Below are positions 45,201-56,807 of a stretch of 64,000 nt of DNA, one piece after another. Under the pieces are notes generated by a model. The model searched no databases, was not told the origin of the DNA, and saw nothing but the letters and a program-made list of their open reading frames with translations. How positions within the stretch are numbered: the stretch's first letter is position 1; every line of letters begins with the position of its first letter. The position numbers were made by a program, and so were the translations under genes. Source of the DNA: Balanoglossus misakiensis (lineage: Eukaryota > Hemichordata); assembly GCA_040954595.2 (NCBI GenBank), contig CM082577.2:13516001-13580000 (forward strand), given 5' to 3'.

Positions 45201-48200
45201 TGTGTATTTTATCGCACCGCCAGTCAAACAATATAAGGGGCATATTAGCAAAGCCTACTCCACAGCAGGCTGAAATGGTATGTCTATTTGGTAACATGTC
45301 TTGACGAGGTGGCCATAAGCTTTATATAGCTAAACTGTAAACAATTTAGGCCGATTTTGTAGAACAAGGCAGCGTATCACTTATCTGAAATTTTTCAGTT
45401 TTTTTTAAAGAAAACTCCTTTCTCCCCCTCCCACTTTCACCCCCTTCTCCCTATCTTTCCTTCCCTCTAGGCTCCCCTCTCTCTATCTCTTTCTCTCTCT
45501 CCCTTCCTGTCTGTCTGTCTCTGAATGTATGTATAGGTATATTTGTGTAGTCAACTAACATTCCTGATATCGGCAGTTTCCAGTGTTGTTGCGCGTATCC
45601 AGTAGTTGTTCGTAAGTCCGTGCGTCTCAATATAGAAATCAAATCTCTCGCCAGAATTGATGATGATTGAATCAGAAACTTGGTTGCGAACTCGATTGCC
45701 ATCCGTTGCAACCACGTGTAACTTATGTTGGTCTATAGACACGCGGAATGCATAAATCATGGCCGCATTAATCAACCGAAAACGGTAAGTGCCCCTTCGT
45801 TTGACAGTAAATGTCTCCATAGGTATCAGGTAATTTTCGACGATGTCCCTTTTACCATTCGCGCCATACAGGTACGAAAGTCCTAGGTTTATGAAAAAAA
45901 TATATTGTCAATGACTTCATGACAACAAGAAATTAAGAACATTTTCATGGATATACAGTATGGAAAGGATTAATAGTGGGCTGTGGCTATGATTGGAAGG
46001 GTCACTGTATTTCAGGGAAAGATCGCCAAATCATGCAGAAGCATTTGGACGCTGGCTACTATTTTTCTTGCAAAGGGATGTGGATTAATATGACTGAAAT
46101 GTTTCAACCCATACAAATTCCCAATTAATATAAGTTGTAACTCTAATATTGTTTGTCTTGGGTAGACCGTGTACAAGGATTATCATTTTGCAAAAAACAT
46201 ACACATGTATTTAAACAAAGCAAACTGAGAAATACAGGGGTACATGGTACATTTGCTCTTTGTATAGAGTCACTGTCGGTACATTTGCTCTTTGTATAGA
46301 GTCACTGTCTTTACATAAAGACAAAATTGCAATATTCCCGACCAAGTAGGCCAATTACTCCTTTTTAATAATTCCAAAATAGTTCTGACCCTGTTTCTCT
46401 TAAACCGCTTGTATGATTTCTGCAATAAAATCGGAGGTGAAGGCATGTTTCCTTTCAGATCACGGCAAAATTAGCAACATTGCCAAAATTTCTATTCAAA
46501 ATGGCTTCCTATTGGCCTTGTTGAATTGGACCGCAAGCTATGAAATATACGTGTAAACTACGGAATATTATCAGTAAACGAATGCGCAGGCCATGAGGTA
46601 AACAAACATAGACAGTCTATCAGTTAAATCAACATGAGTTTACCTTTTCCATTTATCAGCCCAGAGATGAATGGCGAAACTCCGATTTCTGTGCCATCTG
46701 CCTGTCGCGTTTGGTAAAAGCACGCGTCTGTGTTGTTATAGCCCGGGTAGAATCTATCAAACATTATTATAGGCAACACCAATTTAATAACACGGTTCTG
46801 AACTGTACCGAGATTATATCAGGTTATTTATCCCACAGGTTTCAAACCACAGAGGGCTGCAAACATAAAAGTTATAAATGGCAGAGTTCGGATATGCATC
46901 CCCCCCCCAATAAACAGTACTTGCTGAACAGTCTCTGTGCTTGTTTATTTTTCTGTGTTACCCCCACCTGTCGTATCAGTTGCTAATCCAAAATAAAAGC
47001 TATCGCATTTCCCATTAAGCATGGAGTAAATTACCTTTGCATTTCCCAGAGAATTTGATTGTTGATATCAAGAGAAGAATTTCTCATCCAATCATGGAGA
47101 ATCATTATGAAGTCACCATCATAATCGACTTCTTCTTTCTCATCCTGTTGAAAGGAACATTAATATGTGTGTCATATGAGAATGTCTCTATAAGCTCGCG
47201 AAATCTCTTGGAGTTCGGAAATGGGCCCACTATAAAGCTGTTTTGGAACCCCAGACGACCTAATATTTACTAACCTGTCTTCCTTTATCGTCCTCGTCTG
47301 GTAGGACAATCAAAGCACCGTATAGTCCATCTGTCCTTTGTGTGCCGAGATGGGAATGGTACCAATGGGATCCCGGAGGAGTGGCCAGGAATCTATTGCA
47401 AAAGCAACCACAGGAACAACGTCACTCTACCGAGTCGAGTCTCAAAGAGAAATATTTTAAACAACTTCGTTCCACCCTTGGGAAGCGGTCGTCGCGCCTC
47501 GTTGGTGTCGCGCCTCGTGGGTGTCCCCCCCCCCCCTTTGATGAGAATATGTCCTCCCATTCAAGCTCAAACCCCCACTGCAGTTGCCACGACCTACTAC
47601 GGTCTTCAGTTGATGTCATGCCCAGTCTACGCTACGGTTGGCTGCTTCGATTATTCTAAAAAGATCTAATTTCAGGAGTTTGTGGATGAATTATAATGTT
47701 TATTTACAAACCAATGCGGCGCGGCGACCGCTTCACTTAAAATGCCCCGTACCCTTTGTTAGTGTGCCAAGAAAGCAACGATTATTGTGAATTCCTCAAT
47801 GCTCACATTTGATTGACCTAACGAACTTATACGCTGTCGCAAGAGCGCGCAGTTGACTAGATATGATAGCAGACAATCCGCCGAAATTGGCGACAAATGC
47901 CTGCATGGTTGCACTACAGATAGAGAGTTAGTCTGAGGTTGCACACCTTCTGCTGAAACCAGCAATCTAGAAATCTGTTGGTCAAGAATTTTTAGTTTCA
48001 CTTTGAATTGTGTTCGACCAATTGACTGACCCATCCTGTCAATGAAAAAAATGCCCCAGGTTGCCTGGTTGTGCTGCGTCGACCAGAGGTATTTGGGTAA
48101 ACATGCCGTGCGTTTTTGATGTCGAGGTTTCTGGCAGGCGTCCTAAATTACATGGGGTAGTAGAGAGACACCCCGAATTATACCTGTACGTGAAGGTTTC

Positions 48201-50483
48201 TCCCGGGTTGATAGGGCAATGCGACACGCCACCAACACCGTCCATCCACGGTGTGTTACGCTGTACCATTCCATGCCAGTGAATAGCAATGCCTTCCATC
48301 ATTAGATCATTTGTCACGTGTACCACAACCTTCAACAAAACGACCCGAAGTGATCTATCACGTTTCATCAAACCAGCAAAAGAATGTATTGTTTGTTTTA
48401 GAGGTATCAATCGATAATATTTGCTTGTATGCTTTGTCCACAGCCTGTCCATGATGAGCGTATGGGTCGATGAAGAGGACAGCGAGACAAAGGGATTAAG
48501 TTTATTAGGCACACATCGATTTTATGAAGATGTTTCGGTCAGTGCTATCGCGTCGGTACTACGCGATAGTGGAATGAGGTGTTCAATACCTGCGTGCCAT
48601 TATTGACAATGATCGGTGGTCCGGGCAGCTGGCCGTTGATAACGATAACTGATCTGTAGGATCCATCGGCCGTGATCACCTTTTCTTTCTCTTAAATAAA
48701 AAACAAAACAAGAAGAATATTGTAAAGTGAAAACAAATTTAAAGCATATCTGACACTCGTTCACAAGCAGTATTGCATAGTACGTCCTAAATACACAGTA
48801 ATCAATTATAACTATTAGCGAAGTATCCGGAATGTTAGTTTTTTAGGTCGGGAGTTCTCCGTTTCTGGTTGCCCGACCGACCCTAGCCCTGGTATTTGAC
48901 GTTGGCATGGAAACAAAAACAATTATTACTGTTGTACGCATTATTTAAACCAATTTATGGTCTATTCTGTATGTCTGAGAACACGTTATTGGCTCTAGGG
49001 CGGAAGAATAGGTTTAATCTTGAACATTTACTCTGTGGCCATGCTAAGGTCGACTCCTCCCATGCTAACCCCAACCACTCTGCTGTCAACAGCATCTATA
49101 TGTAAAACTAGGGATTCAGGCGGTAAATGCAACTTATGTACACAGAACGAAATCATCTAAAACTAACAAAATTTACACATAGTGAAACTTTAAATTACCA
49201 GATTTCTTTGTTGTTGTTGTTGACTTGGATCAATTAACTTGCAGAACTGAACACATGAAGGGGAATACATTCCTACAGTTTTCAGTTTGAAATGAGGAAA
49301 TTAGGCCCTAAGGAGACCTAGTATACAATCATTTTTTTTACTGCGACGCCATTTGTGTGACAAAGTGCACTAGCATAAGTGCTATGTAAACATTGTCTTG
49401 TATGCCTATTTTGTCGGCTAGACAAGATATGTACATTTTATATGCGACATTTTAGATTCATCTGTATTTGAACGGACCAGGATGTAACACTTACAAACAG
49501 GTACTTGGGGCACACTGCTGTGATCGTTTCAAAAGATCTGTATTATACTCATTTCTTATCTCTTGGTATCCACGCTTCCGTGTCCACAGTAACATATAAT
49601 TGTATTTTCATGTTAGCCCGTATACATCGAACTGCGCAAACACGGAACTTTACGGTACTTGTTTCAATTTTTTCTTCCTGGTTGACCACACAACTGGCTG
49701 GGGCGAAAAAAAACTACCAGTGCCTTGCCTCGTTCAGACCCTGACATCACAGCCTAATCTGATTACAATCAGCTGTAGACACATGAAGCGATTTTACCAA
49801 CGCAAAGTTTAAGACACCGTCTTTATCTACAACTGATTTCTATTCAGATTGGTCAAAGCCGTGGCAGTGCTTGAAACGAGTATTCTCGCACTGTGGGTCA
49901 ATTGTTTTGGGAATTGGACCTTGACGTTTTTACATACTGGGGGTTTCTTGTGGAAATAAAATTTGGTTTAGCGTTTACTATCAAAGATAGATATCAAATA
50001 GTGTTTCACCTTGGGGTGGTTATATCAATTTGATTAATAAAAAATAACCTATTATCGTTTCCTTGTTCGTTAGCACGATATATTTGTATTGAGCAAGGCA
50101 TTCAAACTAATTCATTTTCCATCCACTCGAACTCTACAGGCAAACATCTATCCCCCTATAGGAGGCAAGTTTAATGTTGTGTGTAGTCCCACAATGTGGT
50201 AACTATTACCTGAATCAGACAGACGGTCTTGGTTGCCACACTTATTGACGTCCCGATTTCGTCTGTAATAGTCGCCCTGACGAGTGACTACAGGTAGGCC
50301 GGACCCGGTTGTGGCGTTGTACGTCACCATGGTTTCCCTGTGCTCAACTTTCCATGTGAACTCGCAGATGGTGCCCTCCGCGTTGCAGTCACCGGTCGGT
50401 GTCAATTTCTGTGCAGCTGTCAAGGGCTGAAGTGCTAACGCGGCCGCAGTAAAAAGCAGAACACCTGCCATTAAGGAAGGCAT
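42215..50483 (-). CDS. Membrane-anchored multicopper oxidase (laccase type), 13 exons
   Basis: Oxidises phenols, diamines or metal ions and reduces oxygen to water at the cell surface or in the secretory path. Exons (5' to 3'): 50210-50483, 48590-48690, 48184-48329, 47275-47392, 47035-47144, 46644-46753, 45560-45882, 45026-45156, 44674-44815, 43875-44022, 43408-43692, 42846-43019, 42215-42336. Phases agree and give 2184 nt, 727 residues plus TAG. A signal peptide starts [20 protein letters not shown]. Copper motifs: HWHG (His142, 144), HWYHSH (His186, 188), HPVHLHGH (His543, 546, 548) and [12 protein letters not shown] (His635, Cys636, His637, His641, axial Met646). Residues ~699-719 form a membrane helix, followed by YWKKRQGNR. 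No ligand is missing. Substrate is unknown; an axial Met suggests a moderate redox potential. Confidence 0.93.
46246..46309 (+). repeat. Perfect 32-bp tandem duplication
   Basis: Two identical 32-bp copies (46246-46277 and 46278-46309) beginning GGTACATTTGCTC, in a laccase intron. Likely a local slippage product. Confidence 0.9.
47393..48183. other. Laccase intron, no extra gene
   Basis: Intron between the HWHG and HWYHSH exons, with a poly-C tract near 47525-47540. Overlapping open frames on both strands do not show any family. Confidence 0.5.
48691..50209. other. Laccase first intron, no extra gene
   Basis: Phase-1 intron between the signal-peptide exon and the NGQLPGPP exon. No further exon is needed to join them and none was seen. 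Confidence 0.55.
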
Positions 50484-51264
50484 TTTGTTCTTCAGTGCGG
50501 AAGTGAAGTATGATATATACATGGAGTTGTGGGGCGGGTATGCGTACAAGAGGTAATGACATTTCCCACAATTCCGTTTTATAGACACATTCTGGACTCG
50601 TTAGTTCTCGACTTGCCCCAAGTCTATCATTGGGCTTCATTGTTTCATAATAAATACATTTGAGAAACTTTTTGTTCAAAGTCTGTCTATAGCATAGGCG
50701 TAAACGTTGCATTGACCGTATTGTCAACTCAGTGGTAACTGCTACTGAGAATGTAGCTGAAGGTTTGGAAATGGAACCAGAACTGGTCAGCCAAACAAAT
50801 GCACTAAAAGAAAAAGTACAAACCTCTTGTTTTCTCTGTTTGCTGCCTGTCACATAATCTATTCTCTTTAAAGGCAGCATACTTTCAAACACCGAACTAA
50901 AGTTCAGGAGTGTACATGTACCTTGCAAGCTTCATATGCACACAAAACACAAATTTGATCAGCACCAGAAATTACTGTTTTACCATCTCTTTGTTTGGGA
51001 TGAACTTTTCAAAAGATTATACAGTGAGTTATATTTCAACCGATGATTCAAGATGTTTCTAAATATAAAGTAAGTTTAAAGGAAAATAGTCAATATAATG
51101 TAAAGCTGTGGCTTTGTCCAAAGGAATAGTAAGTTTAATTCACCTGAAACTATTTCATACTAACAAATAGTTGATACAGTACAGTAGCTAGCATGCTCGT
51201 TGTGGGCATATCACTAACATACTTCTGCTTTATCAACATTTAATTTCATTTAACTTTTCTTCAG
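50484..51264. other. Region 5' of the laccase gene, no other gene recognised
   Basis: Would contain the laccase promoter and 5' UTR (minus-strand gene). The minus-strand frame at 50389-50928 overlaps the signal-peptide exon in another frame and has no domain. Confidence 0.4.
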
Positions 51265-51595
51265 CCTAGATATCAATATTCGCAGCCTTCTGGAATACTA
51301 CAGGACAGTGTTCCCACAGGAAAACATCTTTCCCAAACTACATATACTAGAGTGCCATGCACTCTCACAGATTCAGTCAACCAAGATGGGTTTAGGTTTC
51401 TTGGGTGGGAATGGTGTAGAGGTCATTCACCATCATTTCAACCTGGCAATACAGAATTATGCTGCAATGCCTGATGAGTTACACAGCCTCAGGTTAGAAC
51501 GTTTGGTAAAAGACCACCTGTTCGCACACACCCAAGCAAAAAAGAGTCGACATATGCACGGTGAGCCTGTCGGGTTATCACTGAGAAATGTGTAG
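51265..51595 (+). pseudogene. Transposase C-terminal fragment (PKLHILE...GFLGGNG motif)
   Basis: An exon-like frame with a good acceptor (TTTTCTTCAG, ending at 51264) reads DINIRSLLEYYRTVFP, FPKLHILECHALS, GLGFLGGNGVEVIHHHFN and LVKDHLF, then stops at 51595. The order PKxHxLExH, GFxGxxGxExIH, FN recalls the C-terminal part of DDE-type transposon proteins abundant in cnidarians, molluscs and other invertebrates. The rest of the protein is not seen upstream. It may belong to the same broad family as the fragment at 35299-36032, but they do not overlap, so this is a guess. Confidence 0.5.
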
Positions 51596-52286
51596 ACACG
51601 TGAAGCCGTCTTACTGCTCCAAGATCTATACAAGGAAAATGCATTCAAGATGAAAGATCCGCGAATTAAAAACGAAGCCGTTTGGAAGGCAATATCTGAC
51701 AAACTTCGGTTATTCTGCTGACTCCTGCGAACTGAAAATACCTTAATCTGAAGGCAACGTTTACAGCAACATCTGACCACAACAATACCACTGGTAATGG
51801 CAGGAAAGGTTGCCCAACCCATGACCAGTTAAACTGGAACGGGTCAGTCAAGGAGACGTAAGCCCGACCCAAGTACCAAAATTTGCTGCGGGAGACAAAC
51901 GGGACTATAAAATCAGGGCCACAGGGAGCAGATGTTCACCACACTGTAAAAAAAGCGGACGCGAGACACGTAATTACGCGTTCAAACTTTCGATGTTGGC
52001 GTTCAAATTTGAACACACAGTGTTCATAGTGTTAACGCCATGTAATTAAATAATGCACACACTGGTGTTCTTAATCTGCACAGAATGCGCTAACAACCCC
52101 TCTCCTTCAAGTGTTCAAAACCAATGCAAGATCGTAATTTTGAATGTGTGAAAAAATCAACAATTTTCGGTTGTTTTTAGTCTAATATGGTTTTGTCAAA
52201 TTTGTAATTGCCTGGTTGTCCGGCAAGCATATACGAACTTGATATAAGGTGTAGCACAACAAATGAAACATTTCTCTGGTCCGCAG

Positions 52287-52560
52287 TTGCCAAAAGCATG
52301 TTTTTCCCGAAGAGAAGGTTCACACAATAGTTTTAGAGCTGTCTCGTTCATCATTCACCTGCAACAAGAGTGAATTTTCACGAAAATTAAGAGATTTTCA
52401 GACACCGGTTGACTATGCAGAAGAGTGCAATAGGCTGTTGGAATCAGAAAGAACTCAAGATGGAGAGACAAGCTCATCACCTTGCAGTAATGGGTCAGTG
52501 TCAAGTGTTGAATTATCTGATGAGGATGACATAGAGGAAAATAGCCCGAGTGCAGATTAA
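52287..52560 (+). other. Possible orphan coding exon, acidic C-terminus
   Basis: A frame open from an acceptor-like TCTGGTCCGCAG to a TAA at 52558-52560 encodes CQKHVFPEEKVHTIVLELS, then a Ser-rich, acidic end (SVSSVELSDEDDIEENSPSAD shortened here to its core ELSDEDDIEE). Composition and low complexity look like a real protein terminus. No family recognised, and no upstream exon could be joined with confidence; it may be part of a transposon gene together with 51265-51595. Confidence 0.3.
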
Positions 52561-54099
52561 AAAAGCCCGAGTGCAGAACCAAATACCTCAGTGTAAGTGT
52601 TGAGGCGCACAAATATATTGTCAGTTTCCAGTAACCAAACCTACCCTAGTACAAACTCCCTGACACAATAAACATTTTTTAACAACTTGAAATTCCTGTG
52701 ATAATCCAACTTGAGTGTTGCTTCTTTGTTATGGCAAACTTGTTCTGCACAGTATAATTCATTACATTTTCTAAGCATACTGGTACGTATCAAATCATAA
52801 TGAGCCAGAATGTCTGTTGTGTTAAGAATTCTTAGCTCATCTATATGATTTTAAGCATTTTCTAGCAGCACACAGCAGATAAATATCTAGCAATGGACAT
52901 GTCATGAAAGAAGCAAAATGGGTCATGTTTTTTTCCGGATTAAAAAGATGAATTCAGTTTATCTTGGAAATTGCAAAGTAATCTGGGGCATATTGCTTGA
53001 TAAGTCTCTCATTAGACTCTAGTGACAATGAAAGAACCCAAACTGAGTTAAAGAATGATGCATCATGCCTGAGTGAGATATGTGAAATTACATTTCTTCC
53101 CTACATATCTAAAATTTGCTTCTTCACAAAAAGAAGTATTTCTGTGTATTTTTGTTTTATCCATCTCTGAAACAAGGAAGGAAACAAAATCAAGGACGCC
53201 GAAACGACTATGTGATCAAGCCAGAGCACTGGCCATACCAACTTCAAGAAAGCGACAAAAAACACAGGAAAAGTTGCCCAAATTGACGAAGAAACAGACG
53301 CTATGAAGAGAAGTGTCAGGAATTGTCATATTGGTATCAAGCTTACACACTAGAAGTGGCAGCTTGAGTCTTCCTTGAAAGATAGGTTTTTATCTGCTGG
53401 CAACTAAATTCAACTAGAAAGGTACATATTGTAATACGTGCACGGCTAATGAAATATTGTGTGCATTTTAGCAATAAACTTGTAATAGTAACTTACAGTA
53501 ACATTATCAATGGCAATAGTAACTTACAGTAACATTATCAATGCAGAACAAGATTTTATGTTTTTATGAGTAATCTTTATGAATATAATTCACAATGGTA
53601 TTTGAAACTTCACCACTTTAGAGGTACATATCTTTTAAGCATTGGATCAATAGAAGTTGGAAAAAAGATATGTGAAGTCAAAGAAAATTGGGTGAAGCAC
53701 CTGCAGGAATATATGGAGGAGTATTATAATGAAGCGTATCAGCCACTTGCTGTCGTTTTAAAATGAGAAAGCAAGCAAAACTTCAGAGACAGCAATGTAA
53801 GTGAGAAAAATGTATATTGCCGTAAGGGAAATGGCATATAATCACATCTTTCTTGCATTTATTATGATACGAAATACAAATTAGCTCTAACTTCTAAGGC
53901 TTACAGGGAAAGTGGTTTAAATATTCATTTGCATGATCAGTCAGATTTATTTTGACAGGTTTATATGTTATGCTCTAGTGTTCTAAACATGACGCAAAGA
54001 CAGAACGCATGTTCGCAGCGTTGCCCATTATAATGAGTTCGCTGAACACTGCGTCTCACGTGACTAAGCAAAAAGACGCGTCACAAACCCCATCTAATG
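52561..54099. other. No gene firmly recognised; left flank of the 7.1-kb transposon
   Basis: A basic, Lys/Arg-rich frame at about 53175-53306 follows an acceptor-like site (GAAACAAG) and could be an exon. A 29-bp near-perfect tandem duplication lies at 53484-53543. The frame at 53566-53766 (66 aa) has no recognisable domain. Confidence 0.35.
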
Positions 54100-54411
54100 C
54101 AGTCGCATCGATGACCCATATTAGGAGTTGCTTATTAGCATAAAAATTTACATATCGTTAATATGTAGAACGCGATCTGACCAATGACGTGCCCGGAAAT
54201 ACGTCTTTTCCCGCTCTTTGTTATGAAAATCACGACCTTTTTTTTTCAAATGTAAATTTTGGGGTCAAATACGCTGTTTGGGGATATCCCGTCAATTAAA
54301 AACAAGAAAGTACGAGTCAAACTTGCTTCCAGGTCAATAAGAAAAATTTTCACCAGTGCTTTTGTGAAATAATAAATTTTGATTTCGGCGCCTACACTAG
54401 TTTTGACGACA
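54100..54411 (+). repeat. Left terminal inverted repeat of the 7.1-kb transposon
   Basis: Matches the reverse complement of 60877-61199. The inner boundary is GACGACA. It probably doubles as a promoter, because the right-hand copy ends exactly at the transposase ATG. Confidence 0.9.
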
Positions 54412-54498
54412 GCGACACTACAAGCCCCGCACAACCGAAAAAGCAGGCGAGCGAACACATCACATGCATCACCAAGTCATCGTGTCACAATACAGAGA

Positions 54499-54891
54499 AT
54501 GCCTTCACTTATCGTACACCAAGTACTGGCAGTGGGGATGCACCGCTATAAAGGTGCACTTACTGTCGGTGCTGGGTATCGCCTTCTGCGGGAGAAATCC
54601 AACCCATACGACCAGAACGCCGTCGCAATCGTCGACAATGAAGAAGGCGCCCGCGAAATATACGGACATTTGAAGAGGGATGCCGCTCAAGTGCTCGCAA
54701 GAGTGATCGATGCGGCTCTATCTCCAAATTCCGTATATTTCCTCAAACCAAAAGAAAGTCCCTTCTTTCATTCTCGGCGATGCGGCGTCGTTCAGGTGTG
54801 TAATGTTGGATTTCACCTGAAAGAAGGCGACCTACAAAGAGTGAAGGCGTTCGTGGAGAGCAAGGGCTTCAATGTGACGGTGATCGCCTGA
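54499..54891 (+). CDS. Stand-alone HIRAN-domain protein (130 aa)
   Basis: HIRAN domains bind DNA; in HLTF the domain grips a single-stranded 3' end at stalled forks. Here the whole 130-residue protein is one HIRAN domain: LAVGMHRYKGALTVG, then LLREKSNPYDQNAVAIV (the hallmark R-E-x-x-NPYDxNA), then GHLKRDAAQVLA and a tail to FNVTVIA. I chose the ATG at 54499 because the longer frame upstream lacks an ATG and is low complexity. It lies 88 bp inside the left inverted repeat and is transcribed inward. The likely role is recognition of transposon ends or of repair intermediates (inference). Confidence 0.8.
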   Translation: MPSLIVHQVLAVGMHRYKGALTVGAGYRLLREKSNPYDQNAVAIVDNEEGAREIYGHLKRDAAQVLARVIDAALSPNSVYFLKPKESPFFHSRRCGVVQVCNVGFHLKEGDLQRVKAFVESKGFNVTVIA

Positions 54892-56807
54892 ATTACTGGT
54901 GACACCGTCTACGCCTGGCGGTACACACCGCAACCAAACCAAACGGCCCTTTTCAGGGCCACACATCCTCCAGAAAGACATATACCGTTTGAAAAAAAAT
55001 CACTTGATGTTTTGATGTAATTATTTTATTATTTTTTAAATTCATTTTGTTGTTCTTTCAACTGTTTGTAATATCGCATACGAACGGGTTTCGCGTTTGT
55101 GGTTTGAGGTCATCAGCATTGCTCTTGGATACATGTACTTCGTCATGATGGAGTCGGGATTTTTTAAACGTTCTTTTTTATCAAGGTAGGGAACAATTAG
55201 TATTTGTGTATGAATTACTTATTGATCTAGAAGGATCGGGGGAATCGGCCAGATAACCTGACAGTAAAACGGTGAAATCAAATGGAAATTCTGCAACTTG
55301 AACCGCCGGTGATGTTTACTGTTTACAAATTGAATTCCCCTACACGGTCGAAGAGCTTTATATTGTGGTAGGTTTACAAACGATATTCCGGACATCTGTC
55401 ATGTACACATGGTGTTCTTGATGTTATACTGTTATATCTTCAGTCACCGAGTATAGTTCATTGTCTTAACTCATACTTCAGTGTTTCATTTAGGATGGCA
55501 TCAACAGGGGGGATATGTCCCCCATTGCAAGAATATTGGTCCCCCCTTGACAAATTCCTAGGGGGTGCTATCATGTCAACAAGGGGGTGAATCCCCCCTC
55601 CCCCTAGATGAAGCACTGATGTTTCTACTGTCAAGAAATTAAAATTACATTGTATGATGTTGCCACTTTCGTAATTTGTTTTATTGAAATGACTGTATTT
55701 TTGAAAATTTGTTTTAATTGTATAAATGCATAATTTTGTAAACTTCCAAATGTCAAAAAGCTAAAATAAGATGGCATGAAATTGAAATAAACGACTCCTC
55801 ACAACTGACCACTATTTGAGATTATCAGATTTTTATTACAAAGAACTAAAAAATTCATATAAATTTACATTCAATTCATGATTATTATAACAATGCACAA
55901 AAATCTCTCTCAACCCCGAACCCACCCAATCCAACCCCATAACGATTAACAAATCAATTCCCATAATTTATAAATAATGATAAAAGAAAATAATACTGGA
56001 ATCCAATTTGGCGAAAGAAATGATTGCTGTATTTAAATAATATATGAAACCAAGTTTATTAAAAAAAATTTAAATGACACTCAATATTTTGCCCACAAAT
56101 AAAAATTAATCGTAAAAGAATAAATAAATAAACCTAAAAGATAATAAAAATGTAATTAAAGCATAAAATAAAAGTAAACCATTGCACCTGAAGTGTTAGT
56201 TGAATAGGTTTCTAAATAGGAAAAAAAATTGTGTCATGATTTTTAAAAAAATAAAATTCGGAAATGATCATAATTTGAATTTTTATCACATGATTGACTG
56301 GAAATAATGTTGTAATGTTGGGTTATAATATCAAAAGTAATTAATTTGTTTCATTCCTATTTAGAAACCTTCAAATAAATTTACAATAAAAATATAATTA
56401 AAAAAATATATAAATTCTGTTGATTAGAAAATAGAAAATCAATAATAAAAATAATATTAACATTAAGCTCCTCAGCTGGTCAGCAAGTACAGTGGCAGTG
56501 ATTTTCAGTAACATCTGCTCCTCAAGAGGACTAAACATAATTGAAAAAAAGATACACACAAAAAAGAGATTAAATCATGGAAAGTAAAAAAAAAAGAATA
56601 GAGATACATGGTAAACTAATAGATAAACTGTGAAATAAGACCAAAAAAAGATTATAAATATATAAATCAATAAAATCTGTAGCCACTGTAATTAAATTGT
56701 GTACTGTGTTGTGTATGTCTGTTTTTGTCAAGACTCCTGTGTTTTGTGCACAGTTAATATGATAGACAAGGGGAATGGGTGTTTGAATTTGAAATACACT
56801 GATAATT
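54892..56807. other. Non-coding interior of the 7.1-kb transposon, very AT-rich
   Basis: No gene between the two convergent ORFs. Positions 55800-56460 are extremely AT-rich with many A- and T-runs; 55500-55615 is rich in GGGGG/CCCCC tracts. Could hold terminators for both genes. Confidence 0.6.

Noticed and set aside
47340-47669. Plus- and minus-strand ORFs in a laccase intron
   Set aside because: Overlap the HWYHSH exon antisense and run through a poly-C tract; no domain.
51940-52130. CACTGTAAAAAA-like terminus of another MITE
   Set aside because: No matching inverted end or target duplication could be found.
54379-54498. N-terminal extension of the HIRAN protein
   Set aside because: The extension has no ATG (it would start at TTG inside the inverted repeat) and is low complexity.
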